DNA of 48,648 nucleotides, from assembly GCA_020847075.1 (NCBI GenBank), contig JADLCS010000011.1:1-48648 (forward strand), read 5' to 3'. This document shows, piece after piece, positions 9,056 to 16,878 of the stretch; positions within the stretch are counted from its first letter, which is position 1; every line of letters begins with the position of its first letter. This DNA comes from Gammaproteobacteria bacterium (GTDB lineage Bacteria; Pseudomonadota; Gammaproteobacteria; SZUA-140). The notes under the pieces were generated by a model. It made no database searches and was not told the DNA's origin. It worked only from the letters and a program-made list of their open reading frames with translations. The position numbers and the translations under genes are program-made.

Positions 9056-10240
9056 CTATGGTCCCACGACGATCCTGCCGCCCGACATCACCAGTTGCGG
9101 GTATTCCAGCGTTTTAAATGATTCCAACGGATCGCCCTTCACAGCGATCAGATCAGCGGGAGCGCCTGGCCGGATCGTACCCAACCCGGGAATGCCCAGA
9201 TAGTCACCCGCTTTCGAGGTCACGGTGCGCAATGCCTCCAGCGGTTCGATACCGGCCGCCTGCATATAGTTAAGCTCTTGCGCATCGATTCCCCAGGGGA
9301 TGTCGGGATGGGCGATCTCCGCACCGTAAAGCAACTTGCCGCCAAGGTGGATGAAGGTCATGGCATTCTGCATGACACCGTGACATTTCGACAGGGTATC
9401 CATGGTCGTGATGATGGTGACCTGTTGCATCACTGCCTGTTTGAGCAGTGCATCGGGCAGCGGATCACAGGGCACGTGGGCCCACTCATCCACACCGGCG
9501 GCGAGTGCGATGCCTGCGCCGCGTGCCTCGCCGATGTGCGCCGTTACGTTGAGTTGATGCCGGTGAGCCTCGTCCACTATTGCCTTGACGATATTTTCGG
9601 AAAGCATCGGCCAGGCTGCCGAGTGATGGAGCATGGGTGGTGTATGTCCGGCGTCGCCGAGGCGATGCATCATGTGGCCGCCCGACCAGGGCGCGCCCGC
9701 TTCGCCGCCCGGCTCCAGGGCGATCTTGATGATCACCGCGCCGCCGCCGGCCAAATTGCGCACTGTCTGCCGCGCTTCCGCTTCCGTCGCCACCGCAATA
9801 GCGATATCGCGCGCCCCCATGATCGAAATCGGATACCCGCCGGGAGCGGTGATGATCGGCCCTGAGGTCAATACCCGTAGGCGGCCGTCGCCGCCGTAGG
9901 GCGAATGGAGCGGACCGCCCACCTCCCGCAGCGTGGTGATACCGTGCTTGAGCACGACCTCTTCCACCACGCGGCGATAGATGAGGTGGGCATGCAGCTC
10001 GATGAAGCCGGGTAGCAGGGTGGCGTCGCCTAGATCGAGTTCCTCCGCCCGGCTGCCATTGAAGGCGTCGCGGGCATCGATCCTGACGATCGCGCCGTTC
10101 TCGATTAATACAGAAACGCCGGTTTTGAACTCGATCCCGTCAAACAGCCGCGCCGCGTGCAGCAACAGCGCCCCTTCCGCTCGCGTCATGGCAGGTGCAA
10201 AGATCAGTGACAGTGCGGCGATAACAAGTGCGAAGCGCAT
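9056..10240 (-). CDS. Exported amidohydrolase (imidazolonepropionase-like fold)
   Basis: A 394-residue hydrolase with a signal peptide (residues 1-21, ending MTRA). Metal-site features are HAH (His83, His85), Lys172 in IIKIAL, His235 in TAHIGEA and His255 in WAHVP, all as in binuclear amidohydrolases. The usual fifth ligand motif GTD reads GAE (Glu308), so the aspartate is replaced by glutamate. The C-terminal PGAPADLIAVKGDP strand is typical. It is the second gene of a leftward pair with a TonB receptor (16 bases apart), next to an AraC regulator, suggesting the periplasmic breakdown of an imported ligand. The substrate cannot be inferred further. Confidence 0.85.
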   Translation of the reverse strand: MRFALVIAALSLIFAPAMTRAEGALLLHAARLFDGIEFKTGVSVLIENGAIVRIDARDAFNGSRAEELDLGDATLLPGFIELHAHLIYRRVVEEVVLKHGITTLREVGGPLHSPYGGDGRLRVLTSGPIITAPGGYPISIMGARDIAIAVATEAEARQTVRNLAGGGAVIIKIALEPGGEAGAPWSGGHMMHRLGDAGHTPPMLHHSAAWPMLSENIVKAIVDEAHRHQLNVTAHIGEARGAGIALAAGVDEWAHVPCDPLPDALLKQAVMQQVTIITTMDTLSKCHGVMQNAMTFIHLGGKLLYGAEIAHPDIPWGIDAQELNYMQAAGIEPLEALRTVTSKAGDYLGIPGLGTIRPGAPADLIAVKGDPLESFKTLEYPQLVMSGGRIVVGP

Positions 10241-10256
10241 GATCGACTACCCCCGT

Positions 10257-12206
10257 TTAAAAACTCGCAGATACACCCAGCTGCGCGCCGCGCCCGGCCA
10301 TCGGATATCCGGGCTGATAGGCGTAATCACGATCGAACAGGTTTTCCACCGCCAGGAACAGTTCGCCTCGGTCGCCCAGCACCGGCATGGGGTAGGCGGT
10401 GCGGGCGTTCACCACGCTGAAGCCGCTCACCTTTTCGGTGTTGACTGCATCCGGGTTGCGGGTGCGGTTGAGGGCCAGTGTCTCGGATTGATATTGCGCA
10501 TCGACGGCGAGGGAGATATTGCCGATCTTGCCGCTTACGCCCAGCGTCGCCGCGCGGTCGGGGGTATAGGGCAGTTCATCGATGCTAGGATCGAGCAGGG
10601 TCACCGCGCCGAACAGGCGCCACCCTTCGCTAATGGTTTGGGTCAACGCCAGTTCGGCGCCGCGCATCTCATATTCACCCAGGTTGAGGAACTGCGGCGG
10701 CGGCGCGACAGTGGGGGGGAAGGCGAACACGTAGCGGTTTTTCACCTTGTCCTTGAACAGGGTGACGTCGAGCTGGGTCGCATCGGAGAGATAGAACTGT
10801 CCGCCCGCTTCGGTGTGATCGAGTTCTTCCGCCTCCAGATTTTGCCAACTCGTCCCCAGCGGGGGAATGTAGGCGGCCAGGACGGGTGTCTCCAGGCCGG
10901 GATAGTTGATCCCCTTCGAAGCGTTGACGAACAGCGTCATCGTTTCGGACATCAACGAAAGCCCGGCATGGGGCGCCGTGGTGGAATCGAATTCGCTGTG
11001 ATCGTAGTAGCGCACGCCAGCGGAGGGCGTCACCGTCCAGCCGCTGTCCAGAGCGAAGCTGTGATTGAGCGCCACATAGGGTGAGTTGATACGGAAGGTG
11101 TCGGTCTCGAAATCGACCGAGGAGGCCGCTTCGCGCACCTTGCCCGACAGGGCGTCGCTGTCGATTCCGGCCACGAGCCTGCCGTGTTCCCAGGGAGAGA
11201 CCGTCTCTTTCCAGCGCAGGCCGCTCATTTCGAAATCGGTGTAGGTATCCTTGTCGACCGCCTGGTCCAGCCAGTTGCCTTCGCCGCTGTTGCGGTAGAC
11301 GCGGATATCCCCTTGCCAAGTGCCATGCTGATGGCTGAGATTCATGGCAGCCATCGTCGCCCGGGTGTTGTACTTGGGCGCAATGGACGGCGCGGCCACC
11401 CGTTCGTCGCCTGGATCGGATGCCTTGTTGTTGGTATAGAGCAGGTTGATCCCGGTGGACCAGTGGGTGTTCAGCGTTCTGCCGAGATGTGCCATGGCGT
11501 TGTTCAATTCGCCGTCGGCGTTGTCGCGGTGACCATCCGATTTGGCATATCCCTGGGCCAGTGTATAGTCCCAGTCGCCCTGTTTGCCGACCAGGTCGAC
11601 CTGTTCAATGAGTGTGCTGAACGATCCGGCGGAGAGACGGGCGTTACCCTGAGTCCCTTCCTGTGTTGCGCGCTTGGTGATCAAATTGACCGAGGCGAAA
11701 TTGTTGCCGCTGATCTGCGGCTGGGGACTTTTGTAGACGGTGATCGAGGACATCGCATTCAGCGGCAACAGATCGAGCAGAGGGTGGTTCCAGGTTCCCA
11801 TATAATACGGGATGCCGTCGATATAAATTTTGATCTCGCTGCCGGGGCGACTTGCCCCCATGCCACGAATATAGACGCCGCCCCCTTCGCCGCCGCCGAA
11901 TGCGCCAACGGGATTGAAGCGGGAGATCTGCACCCCAGGGGTGCGGCGCAGCGCCGCCGCAAGGTCCAGGGCATTCTGGTTCTTGAGCTGCTCTTCGGTC
12001 ACCACCGACGAGACAAAGGAGAAGGAATCGATATTGGCCTCCTCGATGATTGGGCTGCCTATAACTTCAATAGTGATCAGCCTATTGGTATCTACAATTG
12101 CATCAACCTCAGCCGCCACCAGTGGTGTGCCGACTGCGCAAGCCAAGGCAACAGCATAATGAAGAAGTAACGGCTTCGGCTGACGGATCACAAATAATCG
12201 TTTCAT
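10257..12206 (-). CDS. TonB-dependent outer-membrane receptor
   Basis: 649 residues with an N-terminal signal peptide (about 1-33, ending LVAAE), a plug domain (ALRRTPGVQISR, VYIRGMGASRPGSEIKIYIDG) and a 22-strand barrel ending with a terminal aromatic residue in VSASF. The ATG at 12206 has GAGAGGA in front of it. The plug resembles receptors for siderophores, cobalamin or other large ligands, but nothing identifies the ligand. It is divergent from an AraC-type regulator and co-directional with the amidohydrolase, a layout like siderophore receptor/regulator pairs. Codon use is less GC-biased than in guaA, agreeing with acquired DNA. Confidence 0.92.
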   Translation of the reverse strand: MKRLFVIRQPKPLLLHYAVALACAVGTPLVAAEVDAIVDTNRLITIEVIGSPIIEEANIDSFSFVSSVVTEEQLKNQNALDLAAALRRTPGVQISRFNPVGAFGGGEGGGVYIRGMGASRPGSEIKIYIDGIPYYMGTWNHPLLDLLPLNAMSSITVYKSPQPQISGNNFASVNLITKRATQEGTQGNARLSAGSFSTLIEQVDLVGKQGDWDYTLAQGYAKSDGHRDNADGELNNAMAHLGRTLNTHWSTGINLLYTNNKASDPGDERVAAPSIAPKYNTRATMAAMNLSHQHGTWQGDIRVYRNSGEGNWLDQAVDKDTYTDFEMSGLRWKETVSPWEHGRLVAGIDSDALSGKVREAASSVDFETDTFRINSPYVALNHSFALDSGWTVTPSAGVRYYDHSEFDSTTAPHAGLSLMSETMTLFVNASKGINYPGLETPVLAAYIPPLGTSWQNLEAEELDHTEAGGQFYLSDATQLDVTLFKDKVKNRYVFAFPPTVAPPPQFLNLGEYEMRGAELALTQTISEGWRLFGAVTLLDPSIDELPYTPDRAATLGVSGKIGNISLAVDAQYQSETLALNRTRNPDAVNTEKVSGFSVVNARTAYPMPVLGDRGELFLAVENLFDRDYAYQPGYPMAGRGAQLGVSASF

Positions 12207-12410
12207 GTTCCTCTCACTCGTGTATACAAAGACGGGAGAAGGAAGGATATGGATTTGAGTCAGGCGGGTCGATGCGTCAAAATGCCGCAGCAAAAACGCT
12301 ATGATTGCATGTGGGCGCACTTTAATATAGACGGCAACAGGTTGTTTGGACTCCTTTTTCACGCGAGAACCGAAACAAAAGCAAATCGCGATCGAGGTGT
12401 TTCCGCGGTT

Positions 12411-13376
12411 ATGCGAAACGTACTATTTCTTATGCCAAACGGATACAGTCTCTCCACCGAGGATTTGAGCGTCGATTACAGCGATGGAAAAGCGGCTCAG
12501 CTTTTGCCCGACACTATAGGAAAAGGCCATTCCATCTTCATCGGGCTCGAACAGGGGCTCAATTTTATTGAAACCGATTACAGCATGCGCCGGGATATGT
12601 CGCTGCTCAGCCGGATGGAGGGCGCTGAAGCGCACCTGGTGGTGACACTTGGCTTACAGGGAAATTCGCGTTTTTGTCCGCGCAGCGGTGAGGCGGTCGA
12701 TTTCAGAGAGGGCTACACCACTATCACCTGTTTCGGCTCGAGCCTAGGCGCTCGCCGTTACCGGGGTGGTGATACCGTTCATCAACTGCGTTTCTCCCTC
12801 GACAGGGATTTTCTACTGCGCTATTTCGATGATCGCAGCGTCGATTCACTCTTCAACCACACCTGCCTGAAAATACTCAGTCACCGACCCATTTCTTCAT
12901 TTGCGCACTCCGCGGCGCAGCAGTTGGTCGAAGTGGAGACGCTCGCTAAAATGCGGCGGATGTTTTTGCAGGGACAGGCATTGACTATCCTGGCGGCCGA
13001 ACTGGCGCCGCTGTTTGAAGGCGATTCGTCGAAAAGCGGCAAACAGCACTATCAGGACGCCCTCATTGCGCAAAAGGCCAAGGCGATACTGGAACGTGAA
13101 TTCAGGCAACCGCCTACCGTCGCGGAGCTGGCCAGGCGTGTCGGCACCAATCAGCTTAAACTCAAACAGCTCTTTCACGACTTTCACAACAACACACCAT
13201 ATGGCGTGCTGTTGGAAATCCGCATGAAGACCGCATACCGGATGCTGGAGAGCAAGCCCTGCCATATCGCTGTCGTGGCCGATTTCGTCGGCTATCGTCA
13301 TGCCAGCAACTTCAGTTCCGCGTTTCAGCGCTTTTTCGGAATTTCCCCCCGCAGAGTCGGACGGCCGGTGCGTTAG
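12411..13376 (+). CDS. AraC-family transcriptional regulator, PchR-like
   Basis: 321 residues. The C-terminal 100 residues form two helix-turn-helix motifs (VAELARRVGTNQLKLKQLF and IAVVADFVGYRHASNFSSAF) typical of AraC proteins. The N-terminal part resembles the ligand-binding half of PchR-type regulators, which activate siderophore receptor genes when the iron-loaded siderophore is present. Divergence from the TonB receptor (205-base spacer) supports control of that gene. ATG at 12411 is chosen at the start of conserved sequence; upstream in-frame codons lie in AT-rich, non-coding-looking DNA. No clear Fur box was seen between the two genes. Confidence 0.88.
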   Translation: MRNVLFLMPNGYSLSTEDLSVDYSDGKAAQLLPDTIGKGHSIFIGLEQGLNFIETDYSMRRDMSLLSRMEGAEAHLVVTLGLQGNSRFCPRSGEAVDFREGYTTITCFGSSLGARRYRGGDTVHQLRFSLDRDFLLRYFDDRSVDSLFNHTCLKILSHRPISSFAHSAAQQLVEVETLAKMRRMFLQGQALTILAAELAPLFEGDSSKSGKQHYQDALIAQKAKAILEREFRQPPTVAELARRVGTNQLKLKQLFHDFHNNTPYGVLLEIRMKTAYRMLESKPCHIAVVADFVGYRHASNFSSAFQRFFGISPRRVGRPVR

Positions 13377-13491
13377 TCGGCAGTCTGTTTTGGGTTATGA
13401 CAGATATTGAAGGGTGAAGTGGGAGTAGGTGGTTTTTAACTCATTGGTTATTAATACAAACTATTCTAGTTGAACATTTAGAGGTACATTG

Positions 13492-13620
13492 TCAACGAGC
13501 GGAGGATCTTTGTGATCCACCGGTAGACGGTGTGGCTCGCCCGCACGGCTGGATGATGACCTCCAGCCCCAAGGTGCGCAGCGCCTTTAGAACCTTGCCG
13601 ACCTCGGCCGTCTCCTTTCG
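13492..13620 (-). pseudogene. C-terminal fragment of a HipB-like antitoxin/XRE regulator
   Basis: Reading leftward from about 13620, the frame gives KETAEVGKVLKALRTLGLEV followed by IIQPCGRATPSTGG and a stop at 13492-13494. The pattern of a lysine-leucine helix followed by LGLEV resembles the C-terminal end of HipB-type helix-turn-helix antitoxins. No helix-turn-helix precedes it, because the sequence switches near 13610-13620 to another gene on the opposite strand. It is a fragment, and no HipA partner is present. Family assignment is tentative. Confidence 0.4.
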
Positions 13621-14612
13621 GTTCCACCAACCGCCGCGCCGACCGCGAATTGATCGACGAACTGCGGCGTTTTTCCCGCGGTGAAACCTACGATGAGCAG
13701 GCGATGCCCGAGTGCGACTCGGAAGCACTCGACTTCCGAGTAGCTTCCGAGTTGTTCGCGCCCGTACGCAATCTCAAGCGCGCCGACCTGGAAACGCTGC
13801 GGCTGATGGTGAAGCACCAGGGGCGCAAGGTACCCACGGTCGGCGGCATGCTGCTTTTCGGCAAGGAACGCGAGCGCTATTTCCCGGATGCCTGGGTTCA
13901 GGTCGGTCGTTTTCGCGGAACCGACAAGACCCATATCATCGACACGCTGGAAATCAGAACTTTTCCAGTGCGCGCTGTGGAAGAGGCCATTGCTTTTGTT
14001 CAGAAGCATGCCCTGCATAGCATGGAGATCGGCGCCGTGCATCGCAAGGAACGCTGGAATCTTCCGCCGGTGGCAGTGCGCGAGGCGGTCGTCAACGCGG
14101 TGGTGCATGCCGATTATGCCCAGCACGGCGCGCCCATCCGGGTTTCCATTTTCGACAACCGACTGGAAGTGGAAAACCCTGGCCTGCTGCCCTTTGGCCT
14201 GACGGTGGATGATCTGCGCCATGGCGTGTCTAAATTACGCAACCGGGTCATCGGCCGCGTATTCCATGAATTGGGATTGATCGAGCAGTGGGGGAGCGGC
14301 ATCCAGCGCATGATGGCGGCTTGCCGCGATGCGGGTCAAGCGCTGCCCGTGCTGGAAGAAATCGGCACCCATTTCCGCGTGACTATCCACACGGCCAGCA
14401 CCGGCGCCCCCAGCGTCGACAAAACCGACCAGGCCATTCTGGATGCCCTGGCCGCTGGCGATGGACTTTCGACCCAGGAGATTGCCACCGTGATTGGTTT
14501 GACCCCGCGCGCCACCCGGAGCCGTCTGCTCAAGCTGGTGGAACGTGGTCTGGTGAGGGAGATTGGAACGAGTCCGCAAGATCCGCGGCGGCGGTATTTC
14601 AGGGCAGGGTAA
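13617..14612 (+). pseudogene. N-truncated AlbA_2 / RecG-like ATP-binding regulator (COG2865 type)
   Basis: The frame opens inside a conserved segment, GSTNRRADRELIDELRRF, which in full-length relatives lies at the end of an N-terminal AlbA_2 domain of roughly 110-130 residues. That domain is missing. What follows is the HATPase-like middle (AVREAVVNAVVHADY, WGSGIQRMMAACRDAG) and a C-terminal winged helix (LSTQEIATVIGLTPRATRSRLLKLVERGLV), all intact to the TAA at 14610-14612. A TTG at 13650 could allow translation of a 320-residue remnant. Such proteins accompany defence and toxin-antitoxin loci. The stop overlaps the next ATG by one base. Confidence 0.7.
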
Positions 14613-15253
14613 TGAAAGCAGACAAGCACATCGCCACGTACCGTCGCTTGCGTACTCAGCCACTGTGGCGGTTGCTTTCCTCTACCTACGGTCTGACGGT
14701 AATTGGTCTGCTTCAGTCACACCTCAATGAAAGGGAGTGCAGTCTGCCGGCCTCGATTCTGTTTGAGCGGTTGACGCGGGATCTGGAAGAACTCCGTATT
14801 CAAGGAGAGGATTTTCCACAGACGGCGCAGGCCTATGTGGCCAACTGGCTGAGCGATGGCTACCTCGAGCGGCGATTCCCACCGGGCGCTACCGAGGAGA
14901 AGTACGAGCTCTCGACAGCCATGGTGGAAGCAATCCGTTTTCTGTCCGACATCGCCGAACCGACGTCCGCGCTCGATCTGTTGGCCCAGGTCGAGATCGC
15001 CCGCTTGCTCGGCGACCTGCGCGCCCATCTCGGCCTATCGATGATTGTCATCAGCCACGACATCGGCTTGATCGGCCGGCTTACCGATCGCGTGGCGGTC
15101 ATGCACCAAGGTAGGATGGTGGAAGTCGGTGCGACCGCCGGCGTCCTGAGCGCGCTCTGTCACCCCTATACGGAGAGACTGTTGTCGTCTGTGATCGGAC
15201 TGGAAGAGGAGACGCACCCGGCCATGGACGGGGTCTTGGGAGATGCTTCATGA
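14612..15253 (+). CDS. Chimeric protein: N-terminal JetA (DUF3375, Wadjet) joined to C-terminal peptide-ABC ATPase
   Basis: Residues 1 to about 115 match DUF3375/JetA: YRRLRTQPLWRLL, SLPASILFERLTRDLEEL, TAQAYVANWLSDGYLERRFP and VEAIRFLSDI. JetA is the kleisin-like subunit of Wadjet, which closes circular plasmids for cleavage. From EPTSALD onward the protein is instead the end of a DppD/OppD-type ATPase: the sequence after Walker B, the H-loop in VISHDIGL, RVAVMHQGRMVE and the ending CHPYTERLLSS. The junction lies near 14950-14965 and keeps frame, giving 213 residues. Neither parent domain is complete, so it probably has no parental function. It overlaps the next gene by ATGA. Confidence 0.75.
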   Translation: MKADKHIATYRRLRTQPLWRLLSSTYGLTVIGLLQSHLNERECSLPASILFERLTRDLEELRIQGEDFPQTAQAYVANWLSDGYLERRFPPGATEEKYELSTAMVEAIRFLSDIAEPTSALDLLAQVEIARLLGDLRAHLGLSMIVISHDIGLIGRLTDRVAVMHQGRMVEVGATAGVLSALCHPYTERLLSSVIGLEEETHPAMDGVLGDAS

Positions 15254-16065
15254 GCGCGTCGATCATACGTATCGAAGGGGTCAGCAAGCGTTACCGCACC
15301 GTCGGAGGGCATTTCGGCGGCGGTCGCGCTGAGGTACACGAGGTGAAAGACGTCTCGTTGGAGATCCGAGCCGGCCAGGCCTTTGGTCTGGTAGGCGAAA
15401 GCGGTTCGGGCAAGAGTACGCTGGCGCGCATGGTGATGGGGCTGGAAACCGCGACCTCCGGCCACATCGAAGTGGATGGAATCCGACTCCCCGTGCACAA
15501 TCGTGGGGATGCGATGGTCTTGCGCAAGACCATTCAGATCGTTTTCCAGGACCCCTATGCCGCGCTGGATCCAATGATGAAAATCGGTGCCAGCATCGAA
15601 GAGCCGCTCGTCAACCTGACCGTGATGGAGGCGGCGGGGCGCAGGGTGATGGCGCTGTCCTTGCTGCACGACGTCGGACTTCCCGAGCGAGTCTACGATG
15701 CCTATCCTTTCCAGTTGAGTGGGGGGGAGAGGCAGCGCGTTTGTATCGCCCGTGCGCTTGCGCCGCGCCCACGTATCGTCGTTTGCGACGAGCCAGTATC
15801 CTCGCTCGACAAGTCCATACAGAAACAGGTCATCGACCTGCTGGAGTCCTTGCGGCGGAAACATGGCCTGACCTATTTCTTCATTTCCCACGACCTGGCC
15901 GTGATCAACCGTCTGTGCGACGAAGTGGCGGTAATGTACCGTGGAAGCGTGATCGAGCAGGGCGCGCGGGATCAGGTTCTGTTCCGGCCGCGCCAGGACT
16001 ACACCCGCAGACTGGTCGATGCGGCCCGCTATTTTCAGGAAGGTATCCCCCGCCTTTCGGCATGA
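15250..16065 (+). CDS. Peptide/nickel-type ABC transporter ATP-binding protein (DppF/OppF-like)
   Basis: A complete 271-residue ATPase that would energise a dipeptide, oligopeptide or nickel importer in the inner membrane. Visible are Walker A GESGSGKST, the Q-loop in IQIVFQDPYAALDP, the signature LSGGERQR, Walker B IVVCDEP and the H-loop ISHDLA, with the family C-terminal FRPRQDYTRRLVDAA. The preceding gene retains the end of its usual DppD partner, overlapping by four bases as in intact operons. Permease and binding-protein genes are absent, so this is probably an orphan left by the rearrangement that created the upstream fusion. Confidence 0.9.
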   Translation: MSASIIRIEGVSKRYRTVGGHFGGGRAEVHEVKDVSLEIRAGQAFGLVGESGSGKSTLARMVMGLETATSGHIEVDGIRLPVHNRGDAMVLRKTIQIVFQDPYAALDPMMKIGASIEEPLVNLTVMEAAGRRVMALSLLHDVGLPERVYDAYPFQLSGGERQRVCIARALAPRPRIVVCDEPVSSLDKSIQKQVIDLLESLRRKHGLTYFFISHDLAVINRLCDEVAVMYRGSVIEQGARDQVLFRPRQDYTRRLVDAARYFQEGIPRLSA

Positions 16066-16591
16066 GCTAGTTCCCGCGTTACCCGGTGCTCCGCATGCTC
16101 GGATTCTCCGGAGGCAGCCTGCGCGGATTCGTGAACTTGGGATCGGAGGCCCTGAGGCCACCCTGTATACATCGACGGCAAACGGGTCAACACAATTCAT
16201 CGATCCGCTGTGCGCCGTCGAGACCATCGACTTCATGACTGTGCGTTGCTCTACGAATTCCTCGAGCATGTCTCCAACCGCATCGTCAATGAAGTATGCG
16301 ACATCACCCCCCTGACCTACGACGTTTCGAGCAAGCCGCCGGCGACGATTGACGCTCTGAACTCGCTGATTGACTTGCGACGCGGTGGCAGGGCCGCTTG
16401 GCGGCACGGTTATATTTCAGGAAGAATGACTCGAGCCTGTGGGTGCTGGGCGTTGCATTCAGGGCGAATTCCACGGCGTCGAATGGCCCTCGTGCAAGGC
16501 ATCGGCGGTGAAAGACCGCTGGACGTGATCAAAATGAGGAGGGTATTCTTTGATGGCACCACCATCACGAAGCGAGGTCTAGGATTCAGTT
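16066..16591. other. Gene-poor right end of the island
   Basis: Apart from the guaA remnant at 16211-16352, I recognise no gene, RNA or clear repeat in this stretch. Short open frames here lack support from motifs or start sites. Confidence 0.5.
16211..16352 (+). pseudogene. guaA 3'-end remnant (candidate right attachment-site relic)
   Basis: The sequence aligns along its length with guaA 8722-8864: CGCCGTCGAGACCATCGACT is exact, then a 10-base deletion shifts the frame, then the frame gives [17 protein letters not shown] and [13 protein letters not shown] against [14 protein letters not shown] and [13 protein letters not shown] in guaA. Many differences are third-base changes (CTC/TTC aside, GAA/GAG, CAC/CAT, AAC/AAT), so this is a diverged homologue rather than a recent copy. 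No upstream guaA sequence accompanies it. Confidence 0.85.
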
Positions 16592-16771
16592 ATGGCATCG
16601 GAAAATCCCAAGAACACGCCGAAACCGCCCTCCAGTCCCACAAAGCCGAGCGCGAACGCCTCGGAATACGAGCCCCGCGAGGGGGAGAGCCTGGTGGACT
16701 GGTTAAAACGCCAGCCGCCGGGGACCAAAATAATCTCGGTAACGGACAGCCGCGAGCGCGAGAAGAAGTAG
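16592..16771 (+). CDS. Small hypothetical protein, 59 residues
   Basis: Begins [20 protein letters not shown], a proline/serine/lysine-rich, probably disordered head, and continues into a compact charged part containing [20 protein letters not shown] and ending REREKK. The composition changes sensibly along the protein and codon use suits coding DNA. The ribosome site is weak (GAGG about 15 bases upstream). It is not a family I recognise. It lies between the guaA remnant and the hydroxyacid oxidase. Confidence 0.4.
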   Translation: MASENPKNTPKPPSSPTKPSANASEYEPREGESLVDWLKRQPPGTKIISVTDSREREKK

Positions 16772-16878
16772 CTCGGCCGGAGCGCGCCAAAGATGGCGCC
16801 TCCGTGGACGGTTTAGTTTCGCTCAAGAATTGGGTGCAGAATGAAACGCGGATTCAATGATGTTTGCGGAGCGTGCCC

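Larger units (their letters stand above)
8882..16352. mobile_element. Remnant genomic island bounded by guaA 3'-end sequences
   Basis: The segment begins at the intact guaA 3' end and finishes with a diverged partial copy of the same 3' end at 16211-16352 in the same orientation. This is the signature left when an element integrates at the end of a gene and displaces the original tail. The guaA 3' end is, as I recall, a described island insertion site. Inside, base composition falls (notably 9-13.4 kb) and several genes are truncated. No integrase or relaxase is visible, so the element is no longer self-mobile. Boundaries are inferred. Confidence 0.6.

Noticed and set aside
14612-16065. A functional Wadjet system
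   Set aside because: Only the first ~115 residues of JetA are present; JetB, JetC and JetD are absent.
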